A stretch of DNA of 64,000 nt. Source: Streptomyces laurentii (GTDB lineage: Bacteria; Actinomycetota; Actinomycetes; Streptomycetales; Streptomycetaceae). The stretch covers positions 6,823,501 through 6,887,500 of the forward strand of contig AP017424.1 in NCBI GenBank assembly GCA_002355495.1, in the 5' to 3' direction. The position numbers and the translations under genes were made by a program. Positions within the stretch are counted from its first letter, which is position 1. Every line of letters starts with the position of its first letter. Positions 8,500 through 17,691 of this stretch are shown here, piece after piece. The notes under the pieces are model-generated. The model worked only from the letters and a program-made list of their open reading frames with translations. It was not told the DNA's origin and searched no databases.

Positions 8500-9198
8500 G
8501 TGATCAAAGGCGTCCTGTTCGACTTCTCCGGCACCCTGTTCCGCGTCGAGTCCCTCGCGCACTGGCTGGACGCGGGTCTCACCGCGTGCGGCGAGAGACT
8601 CTCCGGCGACGCGTTCGCCCACGCCGTGGAACGCCTCACCCACCACGGCGCGCTGCCCGGCGGCCCGGGGCCGCGGGAGGTGCCCGAGGCGCTGCGACAG
8701 TTGTGGGACGAGCGCGACCTGGACGCCGAGCGGCACCGCGCCGCGTACACGGGACTGATCCGGGCGTCCGGGGTGACCGACCCGGATCTGGTCGACGCGC
8801 TCTACGAACGCCACATGACTCCCGAGGCCTGGCAGCCGTACCCGGACGCCGCCGCCACCCTCGCCGGGCTGAGCCGCGCCGGCCTCTCCGTCGCCGTGGT
8901 CAGCAACATCGCCTGGGACCCGCGGCCGGTGTTCCGTGCCCACGGGCTCGATGCGTGGGTGGACGTCTTCGCCCTCTCCTTCGAGGTCGGCGTCCAGAAG
9001 CCCGAGCCGGGCATTTTCCAGTACGCCTGCGACAAGCTCGGGCTGGCCCCGGAGGAGACCCTGATGGTCGGCGACGACCGCAGGGCCGACGGCGGCGCCT
9101 TCGCGCTCGGCGCCCGCGTGTACTTCGTCGACCCGCTGCCGGTCGACCAGCGCCCGCACGGCCTGCGCCCCGTCTTCGGCCTGCTCTCCGACGCCTGA
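8500..9198 (+). CDS. HAD-superfamily hydrolase
   Basis: This 232-aa phosphatase-like protein keeps all four HAD motifs: FDFSGTLF (motif I, residues 6-13, nucleophile Asp7), VVSNIAWD (motif II, Ser/Asn), the Lys in EVGVQKPEPGIF (motif III) and VGDDRRADGGAF (motif IV). The insert between motifs I and II is a helical cap, as in subfamily IA. The likely GTG start at 8500 abuts GGAGG, which is unusually close. A GTG at 8446 is in frame but would add a proline/glycine-rich leader. Substrate is not predictable. Confidence 0.85.
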   Translation: MIKGVLFDFSGTLFRVESLAHWLDAGLTACGERLSGDAFAHAVERLTHHGALPGGPGPREVPEALRQLWDERDLDAERHRAAYTGLIRASGVTDPDLVDALYERHMTPEAWQPYPDAAATLAGLSRAGLSVAVVSNIAWDPRPVFRAHGLDAWVDVFALSFEVGVQKPEPGIFQYACDKLGLAPEETLMVGDDRRADGGAFALGARVYFVDPLPVDQRPHGLRPVFGLLSDA

Positions 9199-9457
9199 CT
9201 GCACGTCGGGACGACGGCCGGGGGCGGTCCGGACGCGGTCCGTGCCTGCGAGAACGTACGGGTCGACCGGGCGGGCCGTACGGTCGTCTTGACGAAGCGT
9301 CACGTCAGGTTCTGGTTCCGGGCGTTGCGGAGGACCGGGCGGAGCGTCCGGGGCTCCGTCGACGACGTGACCTTCCCGTCCGCGGGTCGTGCGGCCCGAC
9401 CAGGGATCCGCCGGCCGGCGCCTCGCGATGACGTCCGCCGCCCGATGAGCCCGTGGT

Positions 9458-10603
9458 TCAGACCCAGTTGACCGCGGCGCGCGCGAGCAGCGGATCATCG
9501 ACCAGCTCCCACAGCGGTACGGCGACGTTGCCGACCCGGTAGCGCCCGCCGGTGTGCAGCCCGAGAACCCGGTGGTCGGCCAGATCGAGGACCGGCGCCC
9601 CGCTGTTGTCGCCCAGCGTGGAGCAGTCGTGCCGCAGCACCGGGCCGTCGGCCGAGAAGCCGGTGGCCCGGCCCGGCTGGAGCCGCTTCAGGTCGTAGGC
9701 GTCCATGAAGATCCGGCGCATGGTCTCCGGCTCGTCACGGCGCCCGTCGCCGGCCGGATAGCCGATCACGTACACCGCCCGGCCGGGCAGGTCCGCCGGA
9801 GCGTCCGCCGCGACCGCCAGCGGGGCCGGGGGCGGCTCCCCGTCGGGCGGGTCGATCCGCAGCAGGGCGAGGTCGACGTCCGGGTGCACGCCGATCACGC
9901 CGGTGATCTCGTACGGCGGCGGCCCCGCCTGCGCCACCGGCCCGGGCGCCGGGCGGGCGGGCAGCTCCTCGCCGGGGTCGAGCCGGGCCGCCATGCCGTC
10001 CCGGAACGCCCAGCCCACGCCGTCGGCACGGCAGAACTCCGCGGCCACGCGTCGGCTCGTCATCACCACGTCCGGCCCGGCGAGGAACGCCGTGCCGATC
10101 CAGTCCAGGCTCGGGTGCCCGGTGACCACGATCCGCCCGACCCCGGCGAGCGACGCGCCGATCGCCTCCCGCTCGACGTCGAGCGCCGCCCAGGTGTCCG
10201 GCCGCGCGTCGAAGTCCCGGCCGCGCACCGGGATCGCGGGCCGGCCCTCCAGCAGGACGATCGCCGCCACGCCCACGTACTCGTCCTCGTCGATCTCGTC
10301 CGCCCGCCCGGCCGCCAGCTTCTCCAGACCGCCCACCCCGGCCTCCAGAACCCTGGCCCGCTCCTCCCGGGCGAACCGCGCCACCTCGACGGCCGGCGCG
10401 ACCCGCGGCGGTGGCTCCTCGTCCGGACCCGCGAGCTCGCGGAAGCCCGCCACCCGCGGGAACTCCGGGGACTCCAGCTCCTCCTCCAGATGGGCCCGCA
10501 CCCGCGCGGCCACCGCGCCCGGATCGTCGAAGACGTCCTCGGGGCGGGTCGCGACCGGCGACCCGCCGAGCGTGCCGCCGCGTGAGCCGGATCCGTACCG
10601 CAT
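9458..10603 (-). CDS. Trypsin-like protein lacking the catalytic His
   Basis: A 381-aa protein without signal peptide. The N-terminal 150 residues are helical and charged; a trypsin/V8-type fold follows. The nucleophile region is kept (CSTLGDNSGAPVLD, about 338-351) and an Asp candidate is present (PDVDLALLRI, about 254). The His motif, usually TxxHV, reads MTSRRVAAEF (about 186-195), with Arg in place of His. It is probably a pseudoprotease or binding module unless another His substitutes. ATG 10603 follows GGAGGTG. It is a single-gene unit; the neighbours do not indicate a role. Confidence 0.78.
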   Translation of the reverse strand: MRYGSGSRGGTLGGSPVATRPEDVFDDPGAVAARVRAHLEEELESPEFPRVAGFRELAGPDEEPPPRVAPAVEVARFAREERARVLEAGVGGLEKLAAGRADEIDEDEYVGVAAIVLLEGRPAIPVRGRDFDARPDTWAALDVEREAIGASLAGVGRIVVTGHPSLDWIGTAFLAGPDVVMTSRRVAAEFCRADGVGWAFRDGMAARLDPGEELPARPAPGPVAQAGPPPYEITGVIGVHPDVDLALLRIDPPDGEPPPAPLAVAADAPADLPGRAVYVIGYPAGDGRRDEPETMRRIFMDAYDLKRLQPGRATGFSADGPVLRHDCSTLGDNSGAPVLDLADHRVLGLHTGGRYRVGNVAVPLWELVDDPLLARAAVNWV

Positions 10604-10845
10604 CGTGCGTCACCTCCGCGCGGGGCCGGGCGGGCCCGCGCCGGCCGGACGCCGGGGCGATGACACGCCGGTACGCGCCAGTACGCCGGTACGCGCCGGG
10701 ACGCCGAGGGGCGGTGTGCCGCTCTGACGGGACCGCTCCGGCCGGGGCCTCGTCCCCGGTTGTCATCGTCCCGCCGGGCCGCGGCCCCCGCAATCGCTGC
10801 CCGGGAGCCTTCGACCCTCGTTCCTCGGCCCTCGGGTATGCGGGC

Positions 10846-13800
10846 TCAGGGCCGCAGCGCCGTCGCGAGCTGGGCCCGGGAGCGGACGTCCAGCTTCTGG
10901 TAGATGCGGGTCAGCCGGGCCTCGACCGTCTTCACGCTCAGATACAGCTTGGCCGCCGCCTCCTGGTTGCTCGCGCCCTGGCCCACCAGGCGCGCGAGCC
11001 GCAGCTCGGCCTCCGTGAGCGCGGACAGCGCGGGCAGGCTCTCCTCGTGCGCCGGGACCTCGGCCGCCGGCGCGGTGCCGTGCGGCTCCGCGGCCAGCGC
11101 GATCCACGGCGCCGCCCCCGCCCGCTCGAACACCGCCGCGGCCGACTGGAGCGCCGTCTGCGCCGCCGAACGCCGCCGCCGGCGCCGCTCCACCCGGGCG
11201 AGCGCCATCAGCGCCCGGCCCTGCTCCAGCGGCAGCTCGGCGTCCGCGAACCGGCTCGCCGTGCCCGCGAGCAGCTCCGCCGCCTCGTCGGTCCGGCCCT
11301 CCGCCGCCAGGCACAGCGCGTACGCCCGGTCGCAGCCGAGCAGCACCCGGGTCCGGCCCAGCCGCTCGCCGGCCGGCCGCACCTCTCCGATGACCGCCCG
11401 GGCCGCGGCCGGATCGTCGTGCGCGAGCAGCGCCTCCGCCAGCTCCTCGTGCCAGCGCAGCATCGACGGGTCCACCGTGGACTGGGCGCGCTCGTTCGCC
11501 TCCACCCGGCGCAGCGTCTCCAGGGCCGCGGTGGCGTCCCCGTTGACGAGCTGGACGCGGCCGAGCGCGTACAGACTGCGCGACAGGAAGACCCGGTCGC
11601 CCTCCTCCTCCGACGCCTGCACACTGCGCCGGGCGTAGCTGGCGGCGCGGGCGAAGCTGCCGCCCGCGGTCTCGGCGAGCGCCAGCGCGTACCAGGGCGG
11701 CCCGGGGGACAGGCCCGCCTCCAGGGTCAGCGCGAGCGACTGCCCGGCGTGGGTCAGGGCCGCCGCGCACGGGCCGATCCGCGACTCGATCTCGGTGAGG
11801 GTGATGAGGAGTTCGATGGCGTCCTCCACCGAACCGCGCCGCTGCACCAGCGGCAGCAGCGCGCCCAGTTGCGTCCGTGCCTCCACCAGCCGTCCGTCGA
11901 ACACGGCGTGACGGATCGTCAGGATCTGTGCGGCGTTGTGCACTCCGGCCGGCCGCTCGGCCGTCTCCAGTTCGCGCGCCCGCGCCAGCACCGTCTCCGC
12001 GCCCGGCGAACCGAGGGCCCGCTCCATCCGCGCCTGTACGGTCAGCGCCTCGGCGGTCGTACGGGAGTCGCCGATCGACTCCGCCAGCTCGGCGGACGCC
12101 ATCGCGGCCAGCCGGGACCGGGCCGGATCGCCGTCCGCGAGCACGTATTTGACGGCCAGTCGGAGCTGGACGGCCGCGCGCAGCGCGGTGTCGCCCTCGG
12201 AGTCCTCCATGGCGTGGACGTACATCTCGTCGAGTGCGGTCAGGCCCTGCCCCGCCGTGTCGAGGACGGCGAGCCGGGCCCGGACGCGGTCGTCGGGCGC
12301 CGCGTCCCGGGCCAGCAGGTCCGCCGCCGCGCGCATCGCGAGGTCGGCGCGGCCGGCCCGGGCGGCCTCCTCGGCGGCGTCGACCAGCCGGGCGATGCGC
12401 TGCTTGGCGTCGGCGCCGGGCGTCGACTCGGCGGCGAGCAAGGCGAGTTCGGCGGTGAGCGGGCTGTTGCCGCGCCGCCGGGCGAGCGTGGCCGCCTCCG
12501 CGAGTTCGGCCGCCAGGTCCTCCTGCGGCGCGTCCGTGGCCAGGGCCCGGTGCCGTACCGCCTCCACCGGATCGTCGACGACCCGCGCCAACGCCGCGTG
12601 TCCCGCGCTGCGCCGGGACCAGGAAGCGTCGTGGACGAGAGTCGACGGCAGCAGCCCGGCCGTGAACGCGACCGTGCCGTCCTCGGCGAGCGAGACGAGC
12701 CCGGCCCGCTCGGCCGCCGCCAGGTCGGCCTCCGCGTCGGGCCGGCCGGCCCGACGTACCAGCGTGGCCGTGGGGCGCAGCGCGAGCGCCGCCAGGAGCA
12801 GGGTCTCGCGTACGCCGTCGGGCGCGGCCCCGAGCAGCTGCCGGGCCAGGTCCCGGGCCCGCCCGGACAGGGTCAGCGCCTCGGCGTGATGCACCGGCGT
12901 CCGGGCGTCGGCGAGCGAACGGCCGACGGCGAGCGCGAGCCGCGGATTGCCGCCGCTGGCCTTGTGGACGCGGCCGGCCATCCGGGACGGCAGCCGGTGG
13001 TGGATGAGCAGTTCGGCGATCTCGTCGGCCTGGAGCGGCGGGACGAGCAGGACGTCCGCCTCCGACGGGACCCACAGCCGGGTGTCGTGCGCGTCCGGGC
13101 CGGCGGCCGGCCGGTCGGGCAGGCCGCCGGGTGCGGGGTGGCCGCCGTGCCCGGGGTGCGCCGGGCCGTACGCCTCGGGGGTCTCGACGGCGATCACCCG
13201 CAGCGTGGGCGGGGCCAAGTGGAGGGCGAAGCGGAGGAGGTCGGCACTGTCCGGGTCGATGTGCTGCACGCCGTCGACGACGAGCAGCGCGGGGCCGCGC
13301 GCGGTGAGGGTCCGCAGGATCCCGGCTATACCGAGGCGCAGGGCGATCGGGTCCCGGCCGCCGTCCTGCGCCGGGGCCTCGCGGCACAGGACGGCGATGG
13401 CGGCCCGCTGCGGCCCCGGCAGCCCCTCGAGGATCCCGGAGGCGGTGACCCCGAGCGGCGCGGGGACGGGGAGGGCACGGGACCGGCCACGGGACGACGG
13501 GGCACCGGCAGAGCCCGTACGGGAACGGGAGTCGGAACCGAGACCGGAACCAGAAGTGGAATCAGAGGCCGTACTCGGGCCGGTGGCGGGATCGGGGGTG
13601 GAACGGCCGGCGGAAACGGCGGGATCGGAGAGCGAACGATGCGCACGCGAGCGGGGCTTCGGCACCGTCCGGGGCCCGCCCGGGGCCTCGGCGTGCGCCC
13701 CCTGCCGGCGCCGCCCGGTGCCGGCGGACGGCAGCCCGGCCAGGGTGGTGGCGACCGAGGCGACCAGGGCCGCCGCGGCCGCCCCGGATATCCCGCGGTC

Positions 13801-13998
13801 GGCGGGCAGCGTGGACAGCCAGAGCACCGTCTTGCCGCGGGCCTCCGCCCGGGCGGCCATGGCAAGGGCGACCTCGGTCTTGCCCACCCCGGCCGGACCG
13901 GTGAGCAGGGCCTGGCCCCGGCTGCGCAGGACGTGCTCCAGCCGCGCGAGAAGTTCCTCCCGGCCCACCGGCGCAGGCCGCAGCGGCGCTGTCGTCAC
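10846..13998 (-). CDS. LAL-family ATP-binding LuxR transcriptional regulator
   Basis: A 1,050-aa cytosolic regulator. The N-terminal ATPase has a Walker A GPAGVGKTEVAL near residues 34-45, a long low-complexity Ser/Arg/Pro insert (about 80-175) and a Walker B-like ALLVVDGVQHID. The middle is a helical TPR-like region (about 450-960). The C-terminus is a LuxR/GerE helix-turn-helix (LTEAELRLARLVGQGASNQE onward, about 990-1045). LAL proteins activate secondary-metabolism or sugar genes on effector and ATP binding. GTG 13998 is preferred because upstream sequence is low-complexity and the family starts close to the P-loop. Its target is not evident from the neighbours. Confidence 0.9.
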   Translation of the reverse strand: MTTAPLRPAPVGREELLARLEHVLRSRGQALLTGPAGVGKTEVALAMAARAEARGKTVLWLSTLPADRGISGAAAAALVASVATTLAGLPSAGTGRRRQGAHAEAPGGPRTVPKPRSRAHRSLSDPAVSAGRSTPDPATGPSTASDSTSGSGLGSDSRSRTGSAGAPSSRGRSRALPVPAPLGVTASGILEGLPGPQRAAIAVLCREAPAQDGGRDPIALRLGIAGILRTLTARGPALLVVDGVQHIDPDSADLLRFALHLAPPTLRVIAVETPEAYGPAHPGHGGHPAPGGLPDRPAAGPDAHDTRLWVPSEADVLLVPPLQADEIAELLIHHRLPSRMAGRVHKASGGNPRLALAVGRSLADARTPVHHAEALTLSGRARDLARQLLGAAPDGVRETLLLAALALRPTATLVRRAGRPDAEADLAAAERAGLVSLAEDGTVAFTAGLLPSTLVHDASWSRRSAGHAALARVVDDPVEAVRHRALATDAPQEDLAAELAEAATLARRRGNSPLTAELALLAAESTPGADAKQRIARLVDAAEEAARAGRADLAMRAAADLLARDAAPDDRVRARLAVLDTAGQGLTALDEMYVHAMEDSEGDTALRAAVQLRLAVKYVLADGDPARSRLAAMASAELAESIGDSRTTAEALTVQARMERALGSPGAETVLARARELETAERPAGVHNAAQILTIRHAVFDGRLVEARTQLGALLPLVQRRGSVEDAIELLITLTEIESRIGPCAAALTHAGQSLALTLEAGLSPGPPWYALALAETAGGSFARAASYARRSVQASEEEGDRVFLSRSLYALGRVQLVNGDATAALETLRRVEANERAQSTVDPSMLRWHEELAEALLAHDDPAAARAVIGEVRPAGERLGRTRVLLGCDRAYALCLAAEGRTDEAAELLAGTASRFADAELPLEQGRALMALARVERRRRRRSAAQTALQSAAAVFERAGAAPWIALAAEPHGTAPAAEVPAHEESLPALSALTEAELRLARLVGQGASNQEAAAKLYLSVKTVEARLTRIYQKLDVRSRAQLATALRP

Positions 13999-14643
13999 GT
14001 GTCCACCACCCCTCCGGCGCTCGGGCCCTGCCCGTGAGCCCCGTTGCGCAGAGGATACGGAGCCCCGCGCCGCAGTCCAGGCCCCGTGTCCGGGATACGG
14101 ACGAGGCGGCGCCGGTGAAGGCCGTGTGAAGGGGCCGCTTCGTACCGGCTCCGGTCTTCGTACGGGTACCGCCAACTCCCGGTTGACCTGCGGTGATGCC
14201 GGGAGGAACGGTGTTCGCGCGTGAGGGGCGCGTCCGCGGGGGCGCATCGTCGACCGGATTCGGCGTGTGTACGCCACGGCGGCTCGGAAGATCACATCGC
14301 GGACCCTGCCCGCCCGTTCACGGCGGGCCGGTGGTCGGCGGACGGCCCGAGGGGCTTCCCCTCAGGGAGGAAGAGCTGGGCGGCGGCGCGGGAACGACGG
14401 GGCGAAGTGGGGTCGCACCCGCCGCTCCCCGGGAGTGGGGTCCCTCGCGCCGCCACCGGCGCGACGGCCCGGGTCAAGGCCGCCCCGGCGAACCCGCCGT
14501 CGTTCCCCCTGCGCCGGGCAGGGAGGGGTGACGGGGGGTGGGATCCGCCGGTGGGCCAGACAGTAGGGAACGCCGGGGGGCGTCCGATACGGGGAAAACC
14601 CTTGTCCCCCTCGACGGGTGGCAGGGTGCGGGCCGGGGGAGCG
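13999..14643. other. Long intergenic region, no gene recognised
   Basis: About 645 bp upstream of the LAL regulator and downstream of the DinB gene's terminator. Open frames here are GC-skew artefacts on both strands. The regulator's promoter should lie here, but I could not fix it. Confidence 0.5.
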
Positions 14644-14680
14644 CCGGGTGGAGCCCGGGGAGGGTCCGGGCTCCACCCGG
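14644..14680 (-). terminator. Strong hairpin after DinB gene
   Basis: Perfect 15-bp arms (14644-14658 and 14666-14680) with a 7-base loop lie 50 bp beyond the DinB stop at 14731. No U-tract follows. Confidence 0.7.
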
Positions 14681-14730
14681 GGACGCCGTGGGGTGAGCCG
14701 TCGGGGCCGCGTCAGGGGAAGCCGTCGCGG

Positions 14731-15276
14731 TCACCACTGCGTGGTGCCGGCCAACGCCCCGCGGAGCAGGGCGATCTGGCCGAGGTGCGCGAAGGAATCC
14801 GCGAGCAGCCCCTGCAACCGCTCCTCGACCGTACGCGTGTCGCCGAGGGTGGGACTGGTGACGGTCCGTCCGAGGTCGCCGGCCGGTGCTGTCGCGCAGT
14901 ACCGCTCCACGCGCGCGTGGACGGCGCCGTGGTAGGTGAGCAGCAGCGCCCCGCCCGGGCTGCGGAAGGCCGCGGCCTCGGCGGGCGAGTGGCCGAAGCC
15001 GGTGTCGGACGGATCGGCCGGCCGGCCGCACCGCGCGGCCCAGCCGTCCGCGACCCACACCTGGGGCTCGCCCATCAGCTCGGACACGTTCCGGTCCTGT
15101 CCCCGGGCCACATGCCAGGCGAGCCAGCCGAGACTGTTGCGGCCGGGCGCGGGCCGCCCGTCCAGCGCGGCGTCCGGCACCTCGTCCAGCGCGGCGGCCA
15201 GATCCCGCCGTACCCGCCGGAACAGCCCCGCGGTCAGCGGCTGCCGGCCCCCGTCACCGTTCACCGCGCCCCCCAT
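14731..15276 (-). CDS. DinB-family (DUF664-like) protein
   Basis: A 181-aa four-helix protein of the DinB/mycothiol-dependent enzyme superfamily. Metal-ligand candidates are His in WLAWHVARGQDRN (about 49-61), His in LTYHGAVHARV (about 113-123) and His in SFAHLGQIALL (about 162-172), matching the usual three-His spacing. Members are metal-dependent transferases, often using mycothiol, acting in detoxification. ATG 15276 gives a normal length. It is followed after 50 bp by a strong terminator; the GNAT gene lies upstream on the same strand. Confidence 0.82.
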   Translation of the reverse strand: MGGAVNGDGGRQPLTAGLFRRVRRDLAAALDEVPDAALDGRPAPGRNSLGWLAWHVARGQDRNVSELMGEPQVWVADGWAARCGRPADPSDTGFGHSPAEAAAFRSPGGALLLTYHGAVHARVERYCATAPAGDLGRTVTSPTLGDTRTVEERLQGLLADSFAHLGQIALLRGALAGTTQW

Positions 15277-15325
15277 GGCTTCCCTCGTCTCCCTTGTCCC
15301 CTGGGTCTTCTGATCCCCGGATTCC

Positions 15326-16180
15326 TCAGCCCAGTTCGAGTGTCGTCACGCCGAAGACCCGCTCCCGCGCCACGGGACGGATCGGCCCGGTGTACATACG
15401 GGCCGTCTCGAACGTGGGCTCCAGACCGCGCTCCTCGGCGATCCGGGCCGCCGCCGGGTTCATCTCCGGCATGTCCACCGCGACGCGCGGTGCGCCGAAG
15501 GCCCTGGCCTCGGCGGCCAGCGCGTCGAGGAGCACGGCCGCGTCGGCCGGCGTGTCGGCGAACAACGGGCCGACGCGCGCCTCCCGCTCGGCCGGGCGGA
15601 CGACGCCGTACCCGGTGACCCGGCCGTCCACGACCCGGGCCAGGGCCCGGTGTCCCGGCGTGCCCAGCCAGGACGCGAGGAACCGCGGCCGGTCGGCCGG
15701 ATGGCACGTGCTGTCGTACGCGGCGAGCGTGGCCGGATCCACCCGCCCGGCCGCCACCACCCCGGTCGCCGGCCGCTCCGGCGGCGGCACCTCGCCCACG
15801 TACCGGGCCGTCCGGTAGGCCGTGAGGAACCCCGACTTCCGGTAGTTGTCCTGCTGCGCCGGCACCCCGTCGAGCCCGATCGTCCGCCCGCCCGCGTGCC
15901 CGAACGCGGCCCGCCAGGTCGCCAGCCCGTGCCCGTGACCGCGCAGGTCCGGCCGGACGAGATAGAACCCCAGGAACGCGTAGTCGGCCCCGTAGTTCAC
16001 CACCGAGATCGCCGACACGGGCTCCCCGTTGATCCGCCCCAGGAAGAACCCCGCGGGGTCCTGCGTGAAGAACGTCCGGGTGTCCGCCACCCCCGGGTTC
16101 CAGCCCTCGGCGGCGGCCCAGTCGCGGACCAGCGACCAGTCCTGGAGGGAGGCGGGGGCGATGCTCAGGGTCTCGGCCAT
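15326..16180 (-). CDS. GNAT-family N-acetyltransferase (double domain)
   Basis: A 284-aa protein with an N-terminal GNAT fold whose acetyl-CoA site is VRPDLRGHGHGLATW (about 76-90; R-x-x-G-x-G type). The C-terminal half (about 150-280) resembles the second GNAT-like domain of the Eis/YitH-like group (YGVVRPAE, VDMPEMNPAAARIAEERGL). The start ATG at 16180 is the first plausible one before the conserved fold, and an AGGGA lies just upstream. The substrate is unknown. It may share a transcript with the DinB gene 49 bp downstream. Confidence 0.85.
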   Translation of the reverse strand: MAETLSIAPASLQDWSLVRDWAAAEGWNPGVADTRTFFTQDPAGFFLGRINGEPVSAISVVNYGADYAFLGFYLVRPDLRGHGHGLATWRAAFGHAGGRTIGLDGVPAQQDNYRKSGFLTAYRTARYVGEVPPPERPATGVVAAGRVDPATLAAYDSTCHPADRPRFLASWLGTPGHRALARVVDGRVTGYGVVRPAEREARVGPLFADTPADAAVLLDALAAEARAFGAPRVAVDMPEMNPAAARIAEERGLEPTFETARMYTGPIRPVARERVFGVTTLELG

Positions 16181-16474
16181 GGGGGTCCCTTCGGCGGCGC
16201 GGGGTGAGCGGGGCAGGCGGAGGGAGAACGAGCGGAGGGGCGCCCGGGGCAGGGGGGCACGGGGATGCCGGGTACGGGACCGGACGCGGCGTCCGCCGAG
16301 CATAGGCCGCGCGTCCGCCGCCCCGTCCCGCCCTCGTCGCTTTCCGGCCGCCCCCTTGCCGTACGGGCCATCGGAGGCGCCGGAAGTGAGCGAGCGCGGC
16401 GGGAACCCTGGCGGGCACCGGCGAGTTGGATTCGGTGGGAGCCCGGAAGCGGGCCTGCGGGGGAGGGGACGGCT

Positions 16475-17635
16475 GTGGGGACGAGCACGACACATACGTC
16501 CGACGCGAGGCCGGACAACGCCGCTCAGCGGCGCGCCGAGGACATCCTGGCGGAGGTGACCGCCTCGGGGGCGGAGAACGGGGTGCAGGTGGCCGCCTGG
16601 CTCGACGGCGAGCTGGTGGTGGACGCCTGGGCGGGCAGCGCCGACGTGGCCGGCGAGCGGCGGCCGATCGGCCCGGACACCCTGATCCCGGCGTGGTCGA
16701 TGGGGAAGGGCGTGGCGGCGGCGCTGGTCGCCGTTCTGGTGGACCGGGGGACGCCGGCGTACGACATGCCCGTGGCGCACTACTGGCCCGGCTTCGGCGC
16801 GGCCGGCAAGGACGGGATCACCCTGGGACAGGTGCTCGGCCACGCCGCGGGACTGCCCCGGCTGCCGGCGGACCTCACCCCGGAGCGGCTGATGGACCTG
16901 CCGGCCATGGCCGACTGGCTGGCCGCGCGGCCGCCGGAGTGGGAGCCCGGCACCGCGTTCGGCTACCACGCCTGGACCTACGGCCTCCTGCTGGCGGAGA
17001 TCCTGCGCCGCGCCACCGGCCGGACGGCCGACGAGCTGCTGCGCGCGGAGCTGGCGGAACCGCTCGGGCTCGGCGACGACCTGCTCTTCCACGTCCCCGA
17101 GCATCTCGACGCGCGGGTGGCGGACTGCGCCGACGGCGGCTGGGCGGCGCTGCTGGACCGGATGCCGCCCGACGTGCCGTTCTTCGACGCGGCCCCGCGC
17201 GGCGTGCTGCCGCTCGCGGAGCTGGCCAACCGCGCCGACTTCCGGCGCACGGTGCTGCCGGCCAACGGGGTCCTGACCGCGCGCGCCGCGGCCCGGATGT
17301 ACGCACTGCTGGCGGGCGGCGGCGAGCTGGACGGGGTGCGGCTGCTGTCCGAGGCGACGGTGAAGACCGCGACCACCGCGGCGTTCAGCGGCGTGGACAG
17401 AACGCTGGGCGGGCCGGGCGCGATGGGCTTCGGCTTCATGGTCGGCGACAGCGGCCGGCGGCCGGTGCGCCCGCCGGGCGGCTTCGGACACAGCGGATCG
17501 GGCGGCACGACGGCCTTCGCCGACCCGGTGCACCGGTTCTCCTTCGCGCTGGTCAAGAACCGGATGACGCTGCCGGGCCTGGGTGCCCGGCTGGCCGACG
17601 AGATACGTACGGCCTTGGGCCTGGCGGCCGCCTGA
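16475..17635 (+). CDS. Serine beta-lactamase-fold hydrolase (EstB/class C-like)
   Basis: A 386-aa protein with the serine catalytic motif SMGKG (SxxK, about residues 68-72), a Tyr motif in GYHAWTYG (about 163-170, YxN equivalent altered to Y-H-A) and the HSGSGG box near 335 in place of KTG. This set is characteristic of esterase/DD-peptidase-like members, not true beta-lactamases. No signal peptide is visible, so it is probably a cytosolic esterase. GTG 16475 follows GGGAGGGG at proper spacing; the long open frame upstream is a GC artefact. Confidence 0.85.
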   Translation: MGTSTTHTSDARPDNAAQRRAEDILAEVTASGAENGVQVAAWLDGELVVDAWAGSADVAGERRPIGPDTLIPAWSMGKGVAAALVAVLVDRGTPAYDMPVAHYWPGFGAAGKDGITLGQVLGHAAGLPRLPADLTPERLMDLPAMADWLAARPPEWEPGTAFGYHAWTYGLLLAEILRRATGRTADELLRAELAEPLGLGDDLLFHVPEHLDARVADCADGGWAALLDRMPPDVPFFDAAPRGVLPLAELANRADFRRTVLPANGVLTARAAARMYALLAGGGELDGVRLLSEATVKTATTAAFSGVDRTLGGPGAMGFGFMVGDSGRRPVRPPGGFGHSGSGGTTAFADPVHRFSFALVKNRMTLPGLGARLADEIRTALGLAAA

Positions 17636-17691
17636 GGCGGCGGCCGACGAGCCCGTCGGGCACCAGTCGGCCGCGGCTCGGCGGCGGGTGC

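Noticed and set aside
10411..14037. 1,208-codon frame opposite the LAL regulator
   Set aside because: Antisense artefact: Arg/Gly/Pro-rich with no domain, while the opposite strand encodes a full P-loop and LuxR domain.
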